Of a stretch of 52,087 bases of DNA, positions 44,274-52,008 are shown one piece after another. The position numbers and the translations under genes were made by a program. The notes under the pieces were generated by a model. The model saw nothing but the letters and a program-made list of their open reading frames with translations, was not told the DNA's origin and searched no databases. Within the stretch, counting starts at the first letter, position 1. The number at the start of each line of letters is the position of its first letter. The stretch comes from Flavobacteriaceae bacterium (GTDB lineage: Bacteria > Bacteroidota > Bacteroidia > Flavobacteriales > Flavobacteriaceae), in assembly GCA_947482805.1 (NCBI GenBank), contig CANKLK010000001.1, positions 1-52,087 on the forward strand, given 5' to 3'.

Positions 44274-45149
44274 TTACTTATTTAAATATTCCATAAATTT
44301 CTCCGTACCTACTACCTCAACATCATCAGGAAATCCAAGAATAAATCTTGTGATTGCTTTCGGGTTATTTACTTTGCATTTTAAAAGATACGTTTCTTTT
44401 TTAGGTTCTTTTTTAACATGAGGCTGAACTAAAGGATATTCTTCCTTTAAGATTAAATAGGCTCGTAATGTTAACCTTAATTCAACTTCAAATTTTTCTC
44501 CATTTAATTCGCTAAAACCAAAAATATCAGGTTTGTCGTTTTTGTGTTTTTCTTGAAACTCTTGTTTAGTATTTAATTCAATTATGTCTGTTATTCTTTC
44601 AATATTAAAATATTTGCTCTCACCTGTTTCAACTTCAAATGCGATTAAAGAATTATAGTTGTCACTGAAGGTGATAGGTTCAACTAGGCGGTCGGATATC
44701 TTTTGTGAGTTTGCAGAATGATAGTCTTTTAAGATTACCCTTTTTTCTTCCTGAATTGCTACACTTAATTTTTCAACTATTTTACCTAAATGAGCTTTTA
44801 AAATATGATTGCCGTGAATGGCTATCTCAGATTTAAAATAGATTTTTTTTAAAATCGAATCTTTTAATTTACTATCCTTTCCAACACTGAGTAATAACTC
44901 TTTTAACAACACAACTTCTTCATTAGAAAAGGAATAGGGCTCCTCTTCCATATCGTTAATTATGTAAAAACGATTGTTCTGGTCTCTTTGTAATTCAAAA
45001 CCCAATTCTTTTATCAAATCTAAATATCGATACACGGTTCTGTCGGTACTTTCTAATATCCCCGATAGAAATCTGATAGACTTTGCTGGTTCTTTCTTTA
45101 GAAGAGAAATTAATTGAAGTACCCGTAATATTTTATTCTGATTGTGCAT
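44274..45149 (-). CDS. HTH/WYL-domain transcriptional regulator
   Basis: The product has 291 residues. The N-terminal 60 residues are a winged helix-turn-helix (KILRVLQLISLLKKEPAKSI, TDRTVYRYLDLIKELGFEL), then a WYL domain (about 130-215; SLIAFEVETGESKYFNIERI is the diagnostic strand run) and a WCX-like C-terminal part to the end. WYL regulators often repress defence operons until a nucleotide or nucleic-acid signal appears. It lies 128 bases upstream of the Mza-like operon on the same strand and is divergent from 45265. It is a good candidate for the operon's regulator. Confidence 0.82.
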   Translation of the reverse strand: MHNQNKILRVLQLISLLKKEPAKSIRFLSGILESTDRTVYRYLDLIKELGFELQRDQNNRFYIINDMEEEPYSFSNEEVVLLKELLLSVGKDSKLKDSILKKIYFKSEIAIHGNHILKAHLGKIVEKLSVAIQEEKRVILKDYHSANSQKISDRLVEPITFSDNYNSLIAFEVETGESKYFNIERITDIIELNTKQEFQEKHKNDKPDIFGFSELNGEKFEVELRLTLRAYLILKEEYPLVQPHVKKEPKKETYLLKCKVNNPKAITRFILGFPDDVEVVGTEKFMEYLNK

Positions 45150-45201
45150 GTTTTAAATTTATTTGACAAATTAGGACAATAATAATTAAATAAACAAACC
45201 A

Positions 45202-45218
45202 TTGACCCAAGTTGTCAA
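45202..45218. promoter_or_regulatory. Dyad upstream of the WYL gene, candidate operator
   Basis: TTGAC-CCAAGTT-GTCAA is a 5-bp dyad with a 7-base spacer in the 115-base gap between the WYL gene and the divergent DUF4468 gene. A self-regulating WYL repressor would bind such a place. This is inference from position. Confidence 0.3.
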
Positions 45219-45264
45219 AGTCTTTGAGTTCATTTGTTTAAAATATTAATCTAAATTAAAAAAA

Positions 45265-45825
45265 ATGAAAAAAATTGTGATGCTATTATTGTTGGTTAAT
45301 GCTGTAATGACCGCTCAAGAAACTGAGTTTAAATTTACAAAAGAAGGGTTTACTGATTACGTTATTGGAACAGTACCAAATAAAACAGCAAGTGAATTAT
45401 ATAAGAAAACAATGGACTGGATAAATATTACTTATAAAAACCCAAGAGAAGTCATTAAAGCTCAAATAGAAAACGACTACATCAGAATTGAAGGAATCAA
45501 TCCAAGTATGTTATGTCTAAAAATACTTTTATCCAATAATTGTGAAAATGGCAGATATCAAATTGAAATTTCTTTTAAAGATGGAAAGTATAAATTTGAC
45601 GTTACTTCATTAGAAAGGTATTTTACTCCTAGTCAATATACTAGTGGCGGATGGTATGCAGTTGGACTAGCAGATACAAGTTATGCCTACAAAGAATCTG
45701 GAGAAATAAGAACAACTTATAAAAATTATCCTCAGGAAATTGAATCAACATTTAATTCTTTGAACAATGAATTAAAAAAAACTCTTGAAAGCGATACAAT
45801 TCCCAGTAAAAAAGATGGTTGGTAG
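45265..45825 (+). CDS. Exported DUF4468-type protein
   Basis: The product has 186 residues with a signal peptide (MKKIVMLLLLVNAVMTAQ). The mature protein has the TBP-like DUF4468 layout: YVIGTVPNKTASELYKKTMDWI, then a strand with IRIEGINPSM and YQIEISFKDGKYKFDVTSL. These periplasmic or secreted small proteins are frequent in flavobacteria; the role is unknown. It ends with a strong terminator just downstream and is divergent from the WYL gene. Confidence 0.75.
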   Translation: MKKIVMLLLLVNAVMTAQETEFKFTKEGFTDYVIGTVPNKTASELYKKTMDWINITYKNPREVIKAQIENDYIRIEGINPSMLCLKILLSNNCENGRYQIEISFKDGKYKFDVTSLERYFTPSQYTSGGWYAVGLADTSYAYKESGEIRTTYKNYPQEIESTFNSLNNELKKTLESDTIPSKKDGW

Positions 45826-45834
45826 TATTTAATA

Positions 45835-45866
45835 ATATCCCCACTTAATGTGGGGATATGTTTTTT
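45835..45866 (+). terminator. Strong Rho-independent terminator, plus strand
   Basis: ATATCCCCAC (45835-45844) and GTGGGGATAT (45850-45859) form a perfect 10-bp stem with a 5-base loop, followed by G and six T residues. It lies 9 bases after the DUF4468 stop codon and ends that transcript. Confidence 0.92.
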
Positions 45867-45954
45867 AGAACATAAATAACAATAAAATGTTAGCCAATAT
45901 CCTGATTTGTAGTTTATTGTTTATAAAGAAATAACAATTTATAGTTTTTTTTTA

Positions 45955-45962
45955 TAAATTTG
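45955..45962 (+). promoter_or_regulatory. Possible -7 promoter element (TAnnTTTG)
   Basis: TAAATTTG lies 50 bases before the lipoprotein start at 46013, beyond the upstream terminator, and fits a separate transcript for the three small genes that follow. A proper -33 TTG at 17-23 bases is not evident. Confidence 0.35.
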
Positions 45963-46012
45963 ATAACAAATAAAAAGAATAAGTAAAGTATATTAATCAT
46001 AAATATAAAATA

Positions 46013-46417
46013 ATGAAAGTAAATTTTAGCAAAAAAAGTATTATTAAAATCAATCTATTTATAGTTTGTGTATTATCTATTTTTAACTTTTCAGCATGTA
46101 GTAAAGATGACAACACTACTACAGTTATTCCAGACAATTATTACGTGAAATATGTTATTCATGGCAACGGTTCTTATGGTCGATTTAGCAATTGGACAGC
46201 AACTACACCCCAAGGAAACTATACCAATAGTGGCATTCAAGTTACAGGTTGGAGTCAAACATATGGACCTGTTAATAAAGGTTTTTTATGTAAAGTTCAA
46301 ATAGGTAATTTTATAGATAGAACACCAACTATTGAAATACATGTTTCGAAAAATCAGGAACCATTTGCTCTAAAAGTAAGTAATGATGGAAACTCTGCTT
46401 CTTATACAATTAATTAA
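46013..46417 (+). CDS. Small lipoprotein
   Basis: The product has 134 residues. The signal IKINLFIVCVLSIFNFSAC ends in a lipobox cysteine and the mature chain opens SKDDNTTT, so it is lipid-anchored. The mature beta-rich domain (YYVKYVIHGNGSYGRFSNWT, TGWSQTYGPVNKGFLCKVQI, TIEIHVSKNQEPFALKVS) resembles a small Ig-like or MmpS-like membrane-anchored domain; a family name is not certain. It begins a run of three small plus-strand genes. Confidence 0.65.
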   Translation: MKVNFSKKSIIKINLFIVCVLSIFNFSACSKDDNTTTVIPDNYYVKYVIHGNGSYGRFSNWTATTPQGNYTNSGIQVTGWSQTYGPVNKGFLCKVQIGNFIDRTPTIEIHVSKNQEPFALKVSNDGNSASYTIN

Positions 46418-46458
46418 ACTATTTATTGCCAATAAATAAATTCATAAATTTCAGAATC

Positions 46459-46611
46459 ATGGGTAAATTTGGATTTTCATTCTCGTTAAGTAGGTTGTTA
46501 GGGATAGCACAAGCCAAACAAAAATTTGCAAGAACTACCGGAATACCTACAACAAAAGGTGGTTTGCAAAGAAAAATTGGAGCTAGTATCCTTAAAATAT
46601 TTTTTAAGTAA
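46459..46611 (+). CDS. Small conserved basic protein
   Basis: The product has 50 residues from the ATG at 46459, chosen over an upstream in-frame ATG at 46426, which would add a stretch unlike the rest. It is basic, with FSFSLSRLLGIAQAKQKFA followed by RTTGIPTTKGGLQRKIGASI. The pattern (LGI-xx-AK-x-K-x-ART-GIPTTxGGLxRKIG) recalls a small conserved protein of Bacteroidota and other phyla, function unknown. It is 41 bases after the lipoprotein stop. Confidence 0.6.
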   Translation: MGKFGFSFSLSRLLGIAQAKQKFARTTGIPTTKGGLQRKIGASILKIFFK

Positions 46612-46634
46612 GATATTTTTATTAATTGACTTTT

Positions 46635-46907
46635 ATGGAACCACCGAAAAGAAATAAAGATAATAGTTTATTTTCCATTGTAATTGTGGGTATTATTGCT
46701 TTTTTGGTGTTTATTTCAGGTAATTATTCTAAATCAGAAACATCCAATAGTTATGTGAAACCCTATCACACTCGAACTGGTAAATTGGTTAAAGGACACG
46801 TTAGAAAATCAATTAGCACAAGTCCAAACGCAGTTAAAAGGCAAAATTATAGTAAGGGGTATTATCAACGACACAAATCCCGATATACCAAATCAAAAAA
46901 AGAATAG
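46635..46907 (+). CDS. Small membrane-anchored basic protein
   Basis: The product has 90 residues from the ATG at 46635. A single membrane helix (FSIVIVGIIAFLVFISGNY, about 13-31) is followed by a strongly basic, Tyr-rich tail with TRTGKLVKGHVRKSI and NYSKGYYQRHKSRYTKSKK. The KGHxRKS-type tail is a motif seen in small conserved proteins of many bacteria. It is 23 bases after the previous gene. Function unknown. Confidence 0.55.
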   Translation: MEPPKRNKDNSLFSIVIVGIIAFLVFISGNYSKSETSNSYVKPYHTRTGKLVKGHVRKSISTSPNAVKRQNYSKGYYQRHKSRYTKSKKE

Positions 46908-46999
46908 AAAAAAATACCCTAATTTTTTATTAAAAAGATTAAATAATAATCAGCACCCATTGCTTAGGTTCTGCTTGATTATCTATTTAAAGAAACTTC

Positions 47000-47086
47000 C
47001 TAAAACGGCACCTCAATATCTTTCCCTTTAAAACTCGAAAAACGAATTTTGTTATAATTGGATAAATTAATTTCAAAAAAAAACAT
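47000..47086 (-). pseudogene. 3'-end remnant of the 50365-type small gene
   Basis: The minus strand encodes NKIRFSSFKGKDIEVPF followed by TAG, matching the C-terminus of the protein at 50365-50757 (NEIRFSSFKGDDIEVPF). Only 28 codons remain in frame after an ATG at 47086, and the in-frame codons upstream of it run into a stop, so the front of the gene is missing. The zinc-ribbon gene (47117-48574) begins just upstream, suggesting that its insertion removed the rest. Confidence 0.7.
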
Positions 47087-47116
47087 TTGTTTTAAAAATT
47101 ATTAAAATGATTGCAT

Positions 47117-48574
47117 TTAACTATTTATTTCTTTTAATAATTTTGACTTAATATTATTATCAATATTAGGATATAAATCTAATATCTTTAAATAAATTAA
47201 TTTAGCCAATTCTTTGTAATTATTTGAAGAGCAATTATATATTATATCATTTGATGAGATTTTAGTTAATGGGTCTTCACGCAACTTAAAAAAATTATAG
47301 TAATTCTTTAAAGCATCTGATTTTTCTTTATCACGATTAAAAGATAAGGATGGTTTTTGTTTATGTGTAAAAATAGGGTCTAAATCAAACGCTAAACCAA
47401 GTTCACTAATAAAAAAATCGGCTGTTATCTCTATTTTTGATTTAAATTTAAATCCTGTCCGTTTTGGACTTTCTAGAATAGAATTGAAGGTTTTCTTTAA
47501 TTCTGTTCTTAATTTATTTTCAGCTATAGACTGACCTTTTTTATTTAGTTTAATAGAACATTCAGGGCATCCTGTTTCATTTGGACCAGTTCTATTGGCT
47601 GGAGTTGCTGGCCATGAATGATTACAATTTGAACAATTCCAGTAGATTTTTTTTGAACTTTTAGCTCTTACTTCGTCAATTTTTAAAGCGTTTTTTTCTT
47701 TATCAAATTCTTTAATTAGAAGTTCATTTCTATATTTAGGATTATCCGAAACAATAGATTCCAATTTTGAAGTTTTGTCTCCTGAACAATATGGGCATCC
47801 TGTAGGTTTTTTTGAAACTCTACTTTCCAATTTAATATCCCATTTATGATAATCTGGGAATTTTTCACATTTCCAACTTATTATTTCTGAAGAATTTCTT
47901 GATGTTATTTTGAAAGGAGATATCATATTTTTTTCAAAATCCCATTCATTCATAAGTTGTCGATGGGTGTCCGCCAAAGTATTTCCTTCAATCGCTTTGC
48001 TTTTAGAACATTTTGGACATTTTGACTTGCCGTTAACTCTTTTGTTTACTTCTTCTTTCCAAATATGACCGCATTCTTGACATTTCCAGTCATACTTATC
48101 GTGTGTGCCTATTGTAATTTTGGAAGGATTAGCATTTTGAATTTCTTTTGCTAAATCGGGATGTTTTATTAAAGTAACTTTTTTGCATAAACAACCAGAA
48201 CCATTAATTCTTAAAGGTATTCTTTGCTCATAATGATTATTACAATCTTTACAAATCCATTTTACCTTTTTATCATAATATTTAATTGAATAGTTATAGA
48301 TATCATTATTATTTTCACTAGACCATTCAGTTATTAATTCAGGATATAGAAAGCCTAAACTTTCTACTTTTCTAACTTTTTGACCTGTACAAAATAAACA
48401 ATTCCCCTTTTTTACAATTCTTCTCTGATAATTTGATGTTTGCCAAATCTCATCACAATCACTACATTTCCAGTAATACTTGTTTTTATCTTCTAAATTA
48501 ATATCATCATAAATAATTCCATTATTTCCATTATTAAATTCTTGTTTAATAATCTCTATGCTTTTTATTTCCAT
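47117..48574 (-). CDS. Multi zinc-ribbon (DUF4379-type) protein with putative nuclease C-terminus
   Basis: The product has 485 residues. About six units of the form W-x-C-x2-C-x-H/N-x-W ... C-x2-C (for example YYWKCSDCDEIWQTS, WKCQECGHIWKEEVNKR and YWNCSNCNHSWPATPANR) fit the DUF4379 treble-clef zinc-ribbon repeat. The C-terminal ~110 residues (SIAENKLRTELKKTF, then TADFFISELGLAFDLDP with acidic residues and HKQKPSLSFNRDKEK) resemble a Vsr/PD-(D/E)XK-like nuclease domain. I infer a nucleic-acid-binding, possibly cleaving protein. It stands alone between a gene fragment and rmuC, which suggests a recent insertion. Confidence 0.72.
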   Translation of the reverse strand: MEIKSIEIIKQEFNNGNNGIIYDDINLEDKNKYYWKCSDCDEIWQTSNYQRRIVKKGNCLFCTGQKVRKVESLGFLYPELITEWSSENNNDIYNYSIKYYDKKVKWICKDCNNHYEQRIPLRINGSGCLCKKVTLIKHPDLAKEIQNANPSKITIGTHDKYDWKCQECGHIWKEEVNKRVNGKSKCPKCSKSKAIEGNTLADTHRQLMNEWDFEKNMISPFKITSRNSSEIISWKCEKFPDYHKWDIKLESRVSKKPTGCPYCSGDKTSKLESIVSDNPKYRNELLIKEFDKEKNALKIDEVRAKSSKKIYWNCSNCNHSWPATPANRTGPNETGCPECSIKLNKKGQSIAENKLRTELKKTFNSILESPKRTGFKFKSKIEITADFFISELGLAFDLDPIFTHKQKPSLSFNRDKEKSDALKNYYNFFKLREDPLTKISSNDIIYNCSSNNYKELAKLIYLKILDLYPNIDNNIKSKLLKEINS

Positions 48575-48647
48575 GTTTTTTATTTTTATATTCTACTGAA
48601 TGTGCTATTGAATTTTCTTCTTTCTTGTTTATTTACAGTCTACTAAT

Positions 48648-50219
48648 TTATTTTTCAATTATATCATCAAATGCATCTATAATTATTTCAGGTCCAATAT
48701 TTTTAGCTTCTAATGTTGGTATGGTTTCAACATTATTCAATTGTCGTTGTATGGCTCTGGTTCTTGTTCCCACAACATCATCTAATTGTCCAAGTCCAGT
48801 TTGAATATTTTTTTGAGCTTTCTCTAATAAACCTCCAAAATTACTAAACTCTTTTTTTACAGTACTTAGAATGTTCCATACTTCGCTACTTCGTTTTTGG
48901 ATGGACAAAGTTCTAAAGCCCATTTGCAAACTATTTAATATTGCCATTAAAGTTGTAGGTCCTGCTACAGTAATTTTGTATTGGTCTCGCAATTGGTCAA
49001 CTAATGCACTGCGTCTAATTACTTCGGCATAAATACTTTCGAAAGGAAGGAACATAATAGCAAAGTCGGTAGTATTAGGAGGGTCAATGTATTTATCACT
49101 AATATCTTTTGCCATTTTTTTAATAGTAACCTCTAAATTTTTAGTTGCAGTTTCAATCTCTTCTGGTATTGCATTTTCGTAGGCATTAATTAAATGCTCA
49201 TAAGTATCTTTGGGAAACTTAGCATCTACAGGTAAATATACAACGCTATTTTCGTCTTCACTTTTTCCTGGAAGTTTAATGGCAAATTCGACACTATCGC
49301 TACTGCCTTTTTTAGTTTTAACATTGGCTTCGTATTGATTAGGAGCTAAGATTTGTTCCAAAAGCATCGCCAATTGAACTTCTCCAACACCACCTCGCAA
49401 TTTTACATTGCTTAACACTTTTTTCAATCCTCCTACATCAGCTGCAATGGTTTGCATTTCACCCAATCCTTTTTGTACTTCGATCAATTGCTTTCCAACA
49501 GTTTCAAAACTTTGTCCTAGTCGTTCACTTAAAGTTTTTTCTAATTTTTCTTCTACGGTAACTCTTATGCTTTCTAGCTTTGTTTCTGTATTTAGAATTA
49601 AATCATTTTGTCTTTTTTCAAGATCGGCAAATTTTTCTTTTTGTAATTCATTGAATGAAACAATATTCTTATCAAAATTAACTCCAAATCCTTTAAAAGC
49701 ATTTTCAAGTGCTTCACGCATGAGAATAGCATCTGCTTTGGCTTGGTCGTTTAAGTCTTTGAGTTTATCTTCCACTTGTTTACTAATTTTTTCAAGTGCT
49801 TTTGAATTTGTTTCAGAAAATTCCTTGATGCTATTGGCTAATTGTTCTCTTGAATCTTTAGCATTTTGTTCCGTTTTCTCTGTAAGTGCAGAAACCTTTT
49901 GCTCAAGAGTATTGGTAAGTTTTTCAAGAGCTTTTTGGTTTTGTTCAGTAATCGTTTTTAAATTTTCGCTTATTTCTTTTTTAAATTCTATAAGGGTATT
50001 ATTAAGTTCATTACGGTTTTCTTTCGCCAAATTATTACTTTCATCTCGGTTAACTCTAAAATCCTCTTTCAAATTACTTTCTATTCGATTTAAAGAATTA
50101 GAAAAAATATCCAGTTTTGAGTCAATACTTTTATCATTCTTTTTAAAGAACACGAAATACAATTGCAATGCAATTATTACAATTGATAAGAATACGGTAA
50201 TATAAATTTGCGATTCCAT
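48648..50219 (-). CDS. rmuC: RmuC-type DNA recombination protein
   Basis: The product has 523 residues. The N-terminal transmembrane helix (IYITVFLSIVIIALQLYFVFF) is followed by a long coiled coil (about 30-250, heptads rich in Glu, Lys and Leu) and the RmuC domain (about 255-480): LRGGVGEVQLAMLLEQIL, VYLPVDAKFPKDTYEHLI, FAIMFLPFESIYAEVIRRS and GPTTLMAILNSLQMGFRTL. RmuC proteins limit inversions and resolve DNA replication or recombination intermediates, and have a PD-(D/E)XK-like core. It is the likely housekeeping gene at this end. Copy B of the 83-base repeat lies 60 bases ahead of its start. Confidence 0.92.
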   Translation of the reverse strand: MESQIYITVFLSIVIIALQLYFVFFKKNDKSIDSKLDIFSNSLNRIESNLKEDFRVNRDESNNLAKENRNELNNTLIEFKKEISENLKTITEQNQKALEKLTNTLEQKVSALTEKTEQNAKDSREQLANSIKEFSETNSKALEKISKQVEDKLKDLNDQAKADAILMREALENAFKGFGVNFDKNIVSFNELQKEKFADLEKRQNDLILNTETKLESIRVTVEEKLEKTLSERLGQSFETVGKQLIEVQKGLGEMQTIAADVGGLKKVLSNVKLRGGVGEVQLAMLLEQILAPNQYEANVKTKKGSSDSVEFAIKLPGKSEDENSVVYLPVDAKFPKDTYEHLINAYENAIPEEIETATKNLEVTIKKMAKDISDKYIDPPNTTDFAIMFLPFESIYAEVIRRSALVDQLRDQYKITVAGPTTLMAILNSLQMGFRTLSIQKRSSEVWNILSTVKKEFSNFGGLLEKAQKNIQTGLGQLDDVVGTRTRAIQRQLNNVETIPTLEAKNIGPEIIIDAFDDIIEK

Positions 50220-50278
50220 TTATTATATTTTAAATGTATTTATTTTTAATTTAACTTGTAAAAAAACCAAAAAATTAA

Positions 50279-50361
50279 TACCTCTCAATATTAACATTTT
50301 TTCTTCGTTTAAAAAAATAAACTTAGCATACGTAACTATTTATTTATTTAACGTTTACAAT
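50279..50361. repeat. 83-base direct repeat, copy B
   Basis: This copy runs from TACCTCTCAATATTAAC to AACGTTTACAAT and matches copy A at 44162-44244. It lies just downstream of the minus-strand gene at 50365-50757 and 60 bases upstream of rmuC. Copies A and B flank a 6.1-kb block (WYL regulator to rmuC) in the same orientation. Confidence 0.7.
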
Positions 50362-50364
50362 TCC

Positions 50365-50757
50365 CTAAAACGGTACTTCAATATCATCCCCTTTAAAACT
50401 AGAAAATCGAATCTCGTTTTCATTGATTCCTTCACTGAATTCCTGAATGATAACAATGCCATCAAAAGTTTCTTCAATTTTTAAGGTGAAATTTACACAG
50501 CTGTAATTGGCAATAAAAGTATATTTATAATCGCTAGACCCCTCAATTTTGGACAATCCATGTTCTACTATAAAATAGGTATCTTCAAAATCCAACTCCT
50601 TAAAAATACGTTCAAAATCATGAATATATAGCTCCACCTCAACTTTTTCAACAACTGAGTTAGCAAGTGGTCTAAGAATTTGAGTAAGCAAATCCAAATC
50701 TAAAATGCTTATGGCATGAACGATATAATTAATGGTATATTCTCGTGGTATTTTCAT
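50365..50757 (-). CDS. Small paralogue family protein (NTF2-like)
   Basis: The product has 130 residues, soluble. The N-terminus YTINYIVHAISILDLDLLTQ is shared with 51164-51559 (IYYIVHAISTLDLELLTEIL), as are a middle YKYTFIANYSCVNFTLKIEE and the C-terminus KGDDIEVPF. The layout (helices, then four strands) fits a small cystatin/NTF2-like fold. It starts 2 bases after the stop of the 50760 gene. Function unknown. Its 3' end is duplicated as the fragment at 47000-47086. Confidence 0.6.
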   Translation of the reverse strand: MKIPREYTINYIVHAISILDLDLLTQILRPLANSVVEKVEVELYIHDFERIFKELDFEDTYFIVEHGLSKIEGSSDYKYTFIANYSCVNFTLKIEETFDGIVIIQEFSEGINENEIRFSSFKGDDIEVPF

Positions 50758-50759
50758 TT

Positions 50760-51113
50760 TTAAAACCGAATTAAACTTCCTCCAGAACTGAAAGGACTAA
50801 TCTCTACTGGCTCTTGTGTCAGTTCCAATTCTTCATCGGTATAGGCTGCTTTGTCTAAAATAGCACCATTTGGCTTAATTATATTCCAGCTGTTAATACC
50901 AACAACTACCATTTCATAACTAGTATATTCGGTTCCCACACCAAAAAGTATTTTGTTGTTTCCAATTTCTTTGTAGTGTGGATGCAAAATGGGACCATTT
51001 CTTTTAAGAATTATTTTCCTATCTCCCATATCAACTGTAATTGGTTTTTCATAGAATAAGTCTTCGTATTCTTTGATAATTTGTTTTGCTGTTGTTTTTT
51101 GTGCTTCTGTCAT
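50760..51113 (-). CDS. Hypothetical protein
   Basis: The product has 117 residues, soluble. It has a strand pair VDMGDRKIILKRNGPILHPH, a YEMVVVGINSWNIIK segment and an acidic run DEELELTQEPVEISPFSSGG. I do not recognise a family. It lies 50 bases after the 51164 gene and 2 bases before 50365 on the same strand, in a compact block of small genes that also includes the membrane protein at 51556. Confidence 0.5.
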   Translation of the reverse strand: MTEAQKTTAKQIIKEYEDLFYEKPITVDMGDRKIILKRNGPILHPHYKEIGNNKILFGVGTEYTSYEMVVVGINSWNIIKPNGAILDKAAYTDEELELTQEPVEISPFSSGGSLIRF

Positions 51114-51163
51114 TTTGTTTTTTTTTAAATGAATTGATATTTTAAAAAGTTAATATAGTAGTA

Positions 51164-51559
51164 CTAAAATGGCACATCAATTAGGTACCCCTTAAATTTT
51201 AAAACTATAATTTGCTTTTCGAATGAATCCCCTCTACACTCATCAATATAAATCATCCCTTTTTTTGTTTCTCTAAACTTTAAAGAAAAATTTATACCGC
51301 TAGAGTTGGCCACAAATGTGTATTTATACGGACAACAAATTGGTGAATTACATAAACCATGACTTACCTCAAAATGGGTGTCTGAAGGGGATAATACATC
51401 TTTAAAAACGCGTTCAAATTCATAAAGAATTTGTGACACCTCCGATTTCTGGTAAACAGAATGTGCAAGCGGCGTTAGAATTTCGGTTAGCAACTCCAAA
51501 TCTAGTGTGCTAATAGCATGAACGATATAATAAATACCATATCCTTTTTCTATTTTCAT
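51164..51559 (-). CDS. Small paralogue family protein (NTF2-like), Cys-containing
   Basis: The product has 131 residues. It is a clear paralogue of 50365-50757 along its whole length: IVHAISTLDLELLTEILTPL, HGLCNSPICCPYKYTFVANS (with cysteines that the other lacks), GINFSLKFRETKKGMIYI and a C-terminus YLIDVPF. The cysteine cluster recalls the one in 23381-23854. It overlaps the membrane protein gene by 4 bases (ATGA), so they are co-translated. Confidence 0.6.
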   Translation of the reverse strand: MKIEKGYGIYYIVHAISTLDLELLTEILTPLAHSVYQKSEVSQILYEFERVFKDVLSPSDTHFEVSHGLCNSPICCPYKYTFVANSSGINFSLKFRETKKGMIYIDECRGDSFEKQIIVLKFKGYLIDVPF

Positions 51560-52008
51560 AATTTTATCGTTTTAAGATTATAAAACCCAATGGCAAAGGG
51601 TATTCCCATCAATACTGCAAATCCAAAAATCTTATAATAAGTGGCCAAACAGTAGTCGGAGTCAAAATAAAGAATGTAAATTTGAGTTCCAGCAATTAGA
51701 AACAAAGCCAAAACAATTCCAATAATATAATGAATCAAATAGGGTTTAATTAGGTTAAAAATAAACTTTAAATCAATGGAACTTATGGGAAACCGATAGG
51801 ACAACAAAGCCCAAATAGCCATTCCAAATGGTGCTCCAGAAATAATTGAAGTTTTCACAATGTTACTCCAATTGGCATACAAATAATGGCGTTCAAACAG
51901 GAAGCTGTTCAAATGAATTAAAGCTATAATCCAAAAGGAAAATACCATTCCTAAACTGTAATACATAACTAATTTTCTTGCTTTTTTCATACTATTATTG
52001 TCAGTCAT
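51556..52008 (-). CDS. Four-helix membrane protein, unknown
   Basis: The product has 150 residues. Four transmembrane helices are evident: LVMYYSLGMVFSFWIIALIHL, TSIISGAPFGMAIWALLSY, IHYIIGIVLALFLIAGTQIY and IFGFAVLMGIPFAIGFYNL. No family motif. The first ATG at 52008 is accepted, but the ATG six codons further (MKKARKLVMYY) is also possible. It overlaps the 51164 paralogue gene (ATGA). The small soluble partner could be bound to the membrane through it. Confidence 0.6.
   Translation of the reverse strand: MTDNNSMKKARKLVMYYSLGMVFSFWIIALIHLNSFLFERHYLYANWSNIVKTSIISGAPFGMAIWALLSYRFPISSIDLKFIFNLIKPYLIHYIIGIVLALFLIAGTQIYILYFDSDYCLATYYKIFGFAVLMGIPFAIGFYNLKTIKL

Noticed and set aside
49408..50205. 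265-codon plus-strand frame opposite rmuC
   Set aside because: It is antisense to the coiled-coil region of RmuC; the long open frame comes from the repetitive Glu/Lys codons of that gene.
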